Below, one piece after another: positions 27,301-38,603 of a stretch of DNA of 64,000 nt (the stretch's first letter is position 1; every line of letters begins with the position of its first letter). Source of the DNA: Bugula neritina. Taxonomy: Eukaryota; Bryozoa; Gymnolaemata; Cheilostomatida; Bugulidae. The stretch is taken from contig OZ037770.1 in NCBI GenBank assembly GCA_964035545.1, positions 239,001 through 303,000 of the forward strand, given 5' to 3'. Under the pieces are notes generated by a model, which did not search any database, was not told the origin of the DNA, and saw only the letters and a program-made list of their open reading frames with translations. The translations under genes were made by a program, and so were the position numbers.

Positions 27301-30300
27301 ATTGGCCGAGTACGCAGCCAATCGGGCAGCCATGTCTTCTGCAACAGACAATTAATGGATGTGAAACATTCTGACTCAATCATTTAGCGAGTTACAGATA
27401 ACTAGAAGACAAACTGCCCAACTCACGCATATTCACACACACATCACGCCGTGCTATGACATCACCCCGTGCTATGACATCACGCCGTGCTATGACATCA
27501 CGCCGTGCTATGACATCACGCCGTGCTATGACATCACGCCGTGCTATGACATCACCCCGTGCTATGACATCACGAGTCACACAGAACTATTACCGTTGAT
27601 GGACTGCTGAGGGAGAGACTGTCTGCCCGCTAACTGACTGAGATGGAGCAGGGCGGGCGTGCTGGGAGTGTTGGGGTGAAACATCTGCTCATTCATACTG
27701 CTCTGCTGCGACCTTGGAGTGACCCTTTGACTCGGTGTTGTCACTCTGTGATTGGCCGGATGACTGGCTGCATGACTCATAGCCGAGTGCATGGAGGAGG
27801 GAGCGAGAGAAGCGATCCTCTGATCTCTAGAGTGATGGTGAGGTGATTGCATACTCATAGAACTGGGCGGCACCGTAGCTCTCATTGGCGGCATCGCCTG
27901 ACTCGTGTGTCTGATGACATCACTAGATCCAGAATGAGGCTCCAACTTCACCTTCATATCCGTCACCTGCAAAACACAGAGGTAAGTATACAGAGGTAAG
28001 TATACAGAGGTAAGTATTACACAGAAGTAAGTATTATCTGAGAAGTAAGTACTACCTGAGAAGTGGAGGACTGGGGTACAGAAGCTACGGAAGCTAAGGG
28101 CTTCTTCGCACTCTCCTGGCGCTTCTTGGCGACATCACTGAGGGGAGGCGGCAGGTAGTGAACGTCAATCCGACAGCAGCTGTTGTTCTCTCTCTGCAGG
28201 CATCTCACAAAACTAGAGGAATACAATATATTACACCGTATTATTATATTACCAGTATATTACATCGTATTACTATATTACCAGTATATTACACCGTATT
28301 ACTATATTACCAGTATATTACACCGTATTACTATATTACCAGTATATTACACCGTATTACTATATTACCAGTATATTACACCGTATTACTATATTACCAG
28401 TATATTACACCGTATTACTATATTACCAGTATATTACACCGTATTACTATATTACCAGTATATTGCACCGTATTATTCTATTACCAATACTTACTGTGCA
28501 TTTTTCGTCTTGTGAAAGACTTCGTTGCAAGGAACAGCAGTCGAAGTATCGGGCAGCACCGGCTCTTCATTCTGTAGACTGTGTTCTGAGACAGAGGAGG
28601 GGGTGGGGGAGGGTGGGGAGTCCTCCGTGCTGTTGTCATCCTGGAAATATGAGAGCTTAGGCTATAGTGTATACTGTATACCATGTAGTGTGTACTGTAT
28701 ACCATGTAGTGTGTACTGTATACCATGTAGTGTGTACTGTATAATATGTAGTGTGTACTGTATACTATGTAGTGTGTACTGTATACCATGTAGTGTGTAC
28801 TGTATACCATGTAGTGTGTACTGTATACCATGTAGTGTGTACTGTATACCATGTAGTGTGTACTGTATACTATGTAGTGTGTACTGTATACCGTGTAGTG
28901 TGTACTGTATACTATGTAGTGTGTACTGTACACTATATACTGTATACCATGTAGTGTGTACTGTGTACTATGTAGTGTGTACTGTATACCGTGTAGTGTA
29001 TACTGTATACCATGTAGTGTATACTGTATACCATGTAGTGTATACTGTATACCATGTAGTGTGTACTGTATACCATGTAGTGTGTACTGTATACCATGTA
29101 GTGTGTACTGTATACCATGTAGTGTATACTGTATACCATGTAGTGTATACTGTATACTATGTAGTGTGTACTGTGTACTATGTAGTGTGTATACCTGCTC
29201 AACGTCACCCATGTTTCCGGCATCTTCTCCGTCTGCAGATGGTCCTTGAACTTGCCTCCGCTCCAGCTCAGACGTCAACGAATCTGGCGAGGAGTTGTCT
29301 GTTTTCTTCACTTCCTGTCCTTCAGTGACGGGAGTCTCGCCTTCAGGATCTGCTGCCGCTTCTGATTGCAGCTCGCTCGGCAGCACTTCCTGTTTAGGCG
29401 CTATGAGGGCGGAGCTTGTGTTACCAGACAGCAGCGTTCGCTTGACATTTCCAGGAGCTTTTCGTTTCCTGGGCGTCTGAGGAAAAGGATAAGTGATTCG
29501 TTACAAGCAGAGTACTAGTAGTACTACTAGTACTACTACTACTACTACTAATATTACTCACTTTGCTAGTGCTGCCATTACTGCACGTGCTGCTGGCACT
29601 CGGACTTTTCCTTCCCGTCTCGTCTGCCACGCCGTCTGTCTCGGTGGGCAGCTCAGCTTCTGTGTCCATCACTTCCTCCTTCAACTTCCTCTTGGGCAGA
29701 GGACGTCTGCAGGTAGAGGCGGGCTCCACGGGTCTGAACAGGTACTCGGGGATTCTGTCTCCATTCTCGTCTCCAAACTTACGGTAGTTGAGTTTACATG
29801 ACTCACAGACGAAGCCGTGCTGGTCGACGTAATGCCATTGGTTAGAGGCTGCAATATTATCATATACTTACACTACAGAGTATATACTTACACTACAGAG
29901 TATATACTTACACTACACAGTATAGACTTACACTACACACTATGTACTTACACTACAGAGTATGTACTTACTCTACAGAGTATATATACTTACACTACAG
30001 AGTATAGACTTACACACACTATGTACTTACACTCCGTATCACATCTGAAACAAGAGTAACTCTCAGGACTCTCCACCTCCTCAGACTCGCTGCTGTTCTC
30101 ACCAGCCGACGACGCTGCCTTACTGGTGCTGCCACCAGACTTGCGAGACTTGGGTCTGCGGCCGTGTCGGTTGGGGACGGTGGAGATGGGAGTCTTCTTC
30201 CAGTAGTAGTAGTACTCTATCAGCTCCTTCTGCAACACACAGACAGACATGTGTGAGAGAGAACAGACAGACATGTGTGAGAGAGAACAGACAGACGTCT

Positions 30301-32888
30301 GAGAGAGAGAACAGACAGACGTATGAGGGAGAACAGACAGACGTCTGAGAGAGAGAAGAGACAGACGTCTGAGAGAGAGAAGAGACAGACGTATGAGGGA
30401 GAACAGACAGACGTCTGAGAGAGAGAACAGACAGACGTATGAGAGAGAACAGACAGACGTATGAGAGAGAAGAGAGGTCAAGAATTAGGACAACTTTAAC
30501 AACTACCGCAAACTCTCACCGTTTCCTTCTCTGGGAGAAACTCCTTTCTGATGCGGAAGAAATTTTTACCAAACACACGAAGTCCTTTCATGAACTTTTT
30601 CTACAATAAATATTTCATCTCTATGAGTATACACCACACAGTACACACCACATACCACACAGTATACACTACATACCACACAGTATACACTACATACTAC
30701 ACAGTACACACTACATACCACACAGTATACACTACATACCACACAGTACACACTACATACCACACAGTACACACCGCAGAAGACACAAAGGCTACACTCA
30801 CCGAGTCCTCGTCATCCCACCTTCTGTCTACACTCCTTACGAGGGGGACACTCTTCACAAACTCCGCTACGGCCCTGTTCTTGTCGTAATCACTTCTGTG
30901 AAGCTGCAATATCATACGAGAACTCCCTATATATCAGCGTACTGTAGATATCATTCACCGGCTTTCCATGTACCGATCTCAGATCGATCTCGCTGAGATC
31001 GATCTGAGCATACCTCTCAGATCGATCGTTTTTCCATGAGAAGTGTCAGATCGATCTCACGGAGTTGCCTCCTCTTAAGTGAAGAGTACTTTAATAGTAT
31101 AATTTGTTCACAAATCTGGATGATTAAAGCTGCTGAGGTTAAAAAACAAGATTGTTGATGTCTAAAAATTAATGGTGCTTGTAAACAATACGCAACAAAG
31201 CTTTTAGTGTAAAGTAATATAGCCAATTTAAGATAATCACTTTTAATTTTTTAGCTCAACAGCTTAAATAAAATTAATAGCTATCTTGCAGATTATTCAT
31301 AAACTTACAGGATTGTTAAGCTTGAAATTACGCAGCAAATAACTAATGAAAGTAAGTTTTACTAGTCATTTAAATTCAATTTAAATGCTCCAATTTTTTG
31401 TAATTTCTATGGACTATAATTTTATATAATTGAGTTTTTTTAATCATAGTACTGAAAGTCAAAGTTTTGGCATCTGAAAATGTGGCTATCGTAATTATTA
31501 AGTAATTTGCTTAGTAATTATCAATAAGTTGTCATTTTTATCAGCAGACAACATTTTAGCGAACAGTCTTTTTCTACTTCTCAGATCGATCTGGAGTCTT
31601 TCCATGGATCGATCTCACTGAGATCGGTACATGGAAAGCCGGTGATAGTGAGATACTCTAGAGGTCATAGTGAGATACTCTAGAGGTCATAGTGAGATAC
31701 TCTAGAGGTCGTATACGTACGTGGTTGAGGGCGAGTTGCGTGTTCTCATCTCTCCTGGCGGAAGCTACGCTCTCGTCGACTGCCTTCCTCTCAGACATGT
31801 TGGTGAAGGAGGCAACCATACTCCTGGTGGCCGTCACGTACGCCTCCAGCTCGTCCTGCAGCAGACGTATATCTCTCAGTATATAACTATATCTTACTAT
31901 AAGTCACACTCACTCTCAGTGATACTGACTATGAGTCACATTGACAATGAGTCACACTGACTATGAGTCACACTCACCATTGGTATGTTATCGGGAGACC
32001 ACAGCTGTTCCTCCCCATTGTCTCCACCCCCAATACCCTCTGGCATTGACCTGCAAGGTCGCGCACTCGGCAATATCGACTGTTTGCATTCCGGCAGTTT
32101 GGCCTACAAGTACAAGACTCCTACTATACTGAGAGTTTAGAAGCAGTGAGTGTGTGACTGTAACCAGTGTGTGATGTGACACACTGGTCACAGCCAACAG
32201 ATATCCCCACACTGTACTGCTCAGTGTTATAGTGCTCAGTGACGCATACAAAGTGAAGCACACACGTGATACAAGAGAGATAAGGATATACGATGGGTAA
32301 ATATTTGGGCATTCATCAAATAGTGTCGTATTGAGAGCCAAGCAGCGTATCATTAGACTAGCTGACGGCGAAGACAAGCAGATACTAACAACTGAGTCAC
32401 TGAGTCAGTTAATCAATCTACAGCGTAACAATGACCTCTACAAGCAGTATTAGTAAAGGTTACATGAGATCTCTATTAGCCTACAAAGTGCACTCCAACG
32501 TGCCCCTGTTGGGGGACTGATGCTATAACCAGCTCCAGTTAAAAGGATTCACTTCTTCCTATTATTAGCTTAAAGTATTAAGTGCCACAGAAAAGTAGCT
32601 AATTACAAGATAGCCATAGTATGAGAGGAAACAGTAGAGTATGCAGTACCTGGTGGCCAGAGCCTATGCGAATCTCTCCCTGTATAGTCGCCAGCCTCCT
32701 GGTGTCCGGGTTGTATCCAAGGAGAGTGAAGAAGGTGTCTGGAGACGCTACGAACTTTCTCACTGAGTGAACGTCAGTCAGTTGAATTACTGAGCATTTC
32801 CCTCTGCATTAATACAATATAACTCTGTATTAGTACATAGTATTAGTACTACTACTACCATTACTACTAGTACTACTAGTACTACTAG

Positions 32889-32924
<36 letters not shown>

Positions 32925-35900
32925 TATGCCTACTAGTACTACTACTAGCACTACTGCCAGACACCACTACCACTGCTAGTGCTACTATTACTGCTACTAC
33001 TACTACTACTACCACTACTAGTACTACTACTACCACTACCACTACTAATACTAGTACTACTACTGCTACTACCACTACTACTACTACTACCACTACTAGT
33101 ACTACTACCACTACTAGTACTACTACTACCACTACTAATACTAGTACTACTACTACTAGTACTACTACTACTACTACTAGTACTACTACCACTTTCAAAG
33201 CCCTGACAACTACTGCATGTAATACAAACAATACTTTTGGGCTGCTGAAAGAAACCTCTCAGTATTAAAGCTAATTGGCAGGTTGCATGGGCACCAGTGA
33301 GAGATTATGACTTGTAGGTGTTGAGTTTACAAGAGCTGTTGGACGAGTAGAACCAGCACCAGTATTGCTAGCACCAATCAATAATAACACCCCTGGCACC
33401 CAGCAAACCAACAGATGTCAACTGACAGGCTACCATCACGTGACACGTGACAGGCCCATAGCGGATGCAAACAAACTGATTAAATGCCACAAATGCACGA
33501 CTTGGCTGGTTGAATCGAGGGCAAGTAACGTTGCATCACCGTGATTAAGTGGCGAGTAGCCAGCCACAGTAAATGTTATTAATTCTCTTAGTAGTAGCTC
33601 ATTACTACTAGGCATAGCCTATAGGAATCCCCATATATTATTAGTACAAAATGGCTCGCAGGTCGACAGCTAGTTGTATACAGGGCGTTACTCGCATCGG
33701 CCCACCAAGTGTCCAGGTCAGCACGTACGTGAGCAATACAAGATGTCCGTGGAAACCGTACGATATACTCCACGCCGTCACGCAAGTTGGCAGTTTACTA
33801 CTACTAGTAGTATGACTACCTGTATGCCATCACAGCTGGTTATTAATACACTAGGGATATAATGATGCTGGCATTGGCCATGTATCATATACTGATCAAA
33901 GCCAGTAACTAGAATATTAAACATACATAACGAACACTCTTGCTACACTACACTATACACACTCGGGCTATTATTACCACATAAACATAATTATTTCTTC
34001 AAGTAGCCACTCCGCTGCTCAACACGAGTTAAGGAAGCCACACGGAGCCCCCAAACTATGAGGGAAATGCTCACAGGCTATTCGCGAGAGTAGCTAACAA
34101 TCTTCAGTAATGACAAACAATCTATAAATATAATGGGCCTTTTGACTACGTGTTTATCCTATTACTGTATTTGTTTGGATTCTAAGAAAGGGAATTCGTT
34201 GTGGGTGTAGCAATTTGTCTCAGCTACAGCCAGCTCCACCAGCTACTCCAACTGAGAAACCCAAACATTCACTACTAAAATACTGGTACTAGTCATCTGA
34301 GTACAACTATTAGTCACTTTGAGCACTACCAGTTATATTAGTACAGCTACTAGCAACTTTCAGTACACGTATTCCACACTTTAGTACAACTATGAGTCAT
34401 TTGAGCCCCTATCAAGGCATACACTGGGTACATTAATTTAGTGTCAAACAGATTTTGATAGTTAAATTTCTTCGGTACCCCAACTTAAAGAGGGGATGCC
34501 AAGCCAGCCCTTTTGTGTCCAGGGAGGGGGTTAGGATTCACAGACTATTCATCAGAAATAAAGCTGCATTAGAAATGAAATGGGTCAATTACTCAGCTAC
34601 GAAGTCTGAGTTGGCAGGGGAAATTGGAAAAAAGGGTGTTGAGGAAATAGAGGAGATTAGGCTGCTGCTATAAAATTAAACAAAACTAATGAATTTACTC
34701 AGACTACCCACGACTAAACAACAAGCAATAGAGAGATTATTATCTGCAGGACAACAAAGAAGGGGTGCTGGGCAGGGTTACAGATTTACATTAAACTGGA
34801 ATTATATGACTAAACCTGTAATTACTAGCTGTTGTTGCTCAGTCTAACTAAACAAGCTGCAATTAAGGTCTATACTATCACATGATTTGGATATTAATAA
34901 ACTGTTTGTTGCACAGAGCAGTGCGCAGAGCAGACTGCACTAAAAGTTACCAAAGTAAAGCCAATAAAACTCCAAGAGCTGGGTGCTCAGCAAGTCCAGA
35001 TGATTTGCACAAACTGAAAATCTAGACATTTCATCGAAACTGAAAACCTCTACTGAAATTTCAGTGAAAGCACTATGACTACCAGGTCAAAAACTAAGTT
35101 TCATTTTCTAATGTTCTAATGACAATAACCTTTGTCAGTTGCTGCTAGCGTACCATAATGACAATTATCCTAGGACCTAAACATGTCAGACTGATAGTAA
35201 TAGCAATACCACACTAAACCTGCCCAGACTAACCGGTCACGTGACTCAATTGGCTGTACTTACATCTATTCACATCTACCTCTACACAACGCGTGCTGAT
35301 TACTAGACACGACGATGTGGTTATGGAAATCAGAATGAATTATTAATTCGACTTATTCATGCTGCAGCAGGAAGCTGAATTAGAACACGAACTAAACGAT
35401 CAAAGTCTAATGCTATGAATTAAAATATACTTACAATGACCTGCGCACAGCAAGATGGTGTCAAGTGAAGATGAGCGTGGTTAGGCTCAATATCAGTATT
35501 ACTATCCTTTGGTGTGAGCTACTAGATGAGTGTGATGTCACGAGGCTTAGTACTCTACTAGACCTAGTAGTATATGTATACTGTCCGCACCAGAAATGAA
35601 TTGCCAAGTTGATGTAGCTTCAAACTAATGACTAAAATATGCCGATATTTGCACTGTTCCTGATTGACATTATCAATTAACAAGTAGTACAGGCATACAA
35701 ACGTACTGATTCGAGTGTGAACGGAATGCAGCGTCTTTAAGTAATGTTAATTTGATAGTGTGGAAGATACTTGCCGAGCCGAAGGGCACTTGCTTACTGT
35801 AATTACTCAAAAAATAGCTCGTATGCGTTCCTTTATCTCAGGGACAGCAAATAAATTTAGTGACGAAAACGTTCTAAATTTTTCTTTTTTTTAAATGTTA

Positions 35901-38543
35901 AAACAAAATACAACACAACCTAAAGAATTTAATTAACAGTATTGAGGGCTGTTAAAAATCGAGTGCTAAGTTCAATAGTTTTTTTGAAAAACAGGGAGCT
36001 ATAATAGATAGAGGTGTAAAGTAAAGGCGGTACGGTGCAGAGGCCTCTGCGCCAATGACTGAGCAGAAACAGCGAAGGAGCGCAAACACTCGGACCAATG
36101 CAAGAGGGACAAAGGCGTGACTAGGATAATTGAAAAACAACTAACACCCGATGGGCTTACAAAGTTATTACACTTGGTGTCAAGAATAATTTGATCTGAT
36201 AAATTACACTTCAAAGGAAATGCAAACAGTAGCGTGCACGCATGATAATTAGCATTGTTCACCTGCTGAGCTCGGCCTGGTAGAAATAAGGTGCTCAGAG
36301 AGAGGCCCTCCAGTCAAAAAACAAAAGGCTAGGGTGACATAAAGCAATGACCTTGTGTGCTGATGTGCCAATGGAAGTTGAAACATTCATGTTTTAGCAA
36401 TATTAGTGGCTATACTATTTTAGTACCAGTAGTATCCATGGTACTAGTTGTACTAGCATTAGTAGTAGTAGTAGTAGTAGTAGTAACCAGTAGTGCTAGT
36501 AGTAACTAGTAACAGTAACTATTAACTAGCTGTGCTAGCAATTATGTTGCAGTTATAGCTGAGGTTGAAGAAGGATTAGAATTGTTTCGTCATTCAGTCA
36601 AGTGATTTACATACATAATGTAATGTTGAATAATTTGGAAGTGCTACAAGGCTGTCATGAGTTTATGGATGTTAGAGTTGGGAGATTGTCGTTGTGATAA
36701 GTTAGTACAAACATCAGACCACCTGGACAGGGCTGATACAACTTCTAATATTTTAGACTAATATTTACAATCTAAAGTTGCTCTAATCTATGATAACAAG
36801 TTATTTGATTCCCACTTTTATCAATCCCATTCCATGATATGATTACTGGGCCAGTTTATATTTATACCTTTAGTGGCTGCTTTCAAAACTTGTTATTGTC
36901 AAGTGGCAATCGTATCAGCTTTCCTTGCAAGTTAGAAATGGCATCCAGCAAGGTGTCCTTGCTATGTAGTGTATTGGCATCTCACAAGGTGCTCCCTTCA
37001 TACTGTATACACATGACACATCTCACAAGGTGCTCCCTTCATACAGTATATACATGACACATCTCACAAGGTGCTCTCTTCATACAGTATACACATGACA
37101 CATCTCCCAAGGTGCTCTCTACATACAGTATAGACATGACACATCTCACAAGGTGCTCTCTACATACAGTATACAAGACACATCCAACAAAGTACTCCCT
37201 TCAAAATTCCTAACAATAGCTCACAAGGAAGAACAGCATAGCTCCAATAACACCTCATCCAGTTATTAGCATGTGTTCCCACAAACAAGAACCTTACAAG
37301 CTGTATATATCTATTTACCAAACAGATAGGGCTCAGTTTATAAATATTATCATCATTGGTTTCTGGCAGTGGAACTTTTTCCTGTTTTTACTCAACATTA
37401 ACATGTATTCAAAGATAAATATCTCAGCTTTTGAATGAGTCATGACAACAGAGTGACTGGTGTAAGTCGGACTCAACTATGAGTCACTTTCTCTACACCA
37501 CAGTGGACAGAGTCAAACAGACTATGGAGTTGTAACCCCCCCCCCCCCCAACACCACTGTATTCTACCCCCTCCCAACACCACTGTATTCTACCCCCTCC
37601 CAACACCACTGTATTCTACCCCCTCCCAACACCACTGTGTTCTACCCCCTCCCAACACCATTGTATTCTACCCCCTCCCAACACCACTGTATTCTACCCC
37701 CTCCCAACACCACTGTATTCTACCCCCTCCCAACACCACTGTATTCTACCCCCTCCCAACACCACTGTATTCTACCCCCTCCCAACACCACCGTATTCTA
37801 GCCACAGAGCAGGTTGAGGGACACAGGGAGTACATGTCTCAGGCAATCTACGCTTCCATCAGTAAACAAGCAGCTAGTGTTAAGTTAATTATAAAAGTTT
37901 GTATATAAGTCATGGGTGACTGTGCTGAGTGAAAGACAAAAAGGACTGCTGAATTATAACCTGATAACTTATTAATGTGTATTGATTGTGTGTAAACATG
38001 GAGGGCAGTTATTGATTTTGGGTAATTAAAGCTTTATTATTAATGAGCATCTATAGGTCACGCAGTATTATATACTGTATACTGTGTATAATATACTGTA
38101 TACTGTGTATTATATACTGTATACTGTGTATTATATACTGTATATTGTGTATTATATACTGTATACTGTGTATCATATACTGTGTATTATATACTGTATA
38201 CTGTGTATTATATACTGTATACTGTGTATTATATACTGTATACTGTGTATTATATACTGTATATTGTGTATTATATACTGTATACCGTGTATTATATACT
38301 GTATACTGTGTATTATATACTGTATACTGTGTATTATATACTGTATACTATGCATTATATACTGTATACTGTGTATTATATACTGTATACTGTGTATTAT
38401 ATACTGTATACTGTGTATTATATACTGTATACTGTGTATTATATACTGTATACTGTGTATTATATACTGTATACTGTGTATTATAATATGCAGTGTTATA
38501 ATAATATACAGTATATAATATTTCACTGTAGCATATATTATAT

Positions 38544-38603
<60 letters not shown>

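Noticed and set aside
32830-33231. Poly-Val and poly-Leu open frames
   Set aside because: Result of the (ACT)n tract in RERE intron 5.
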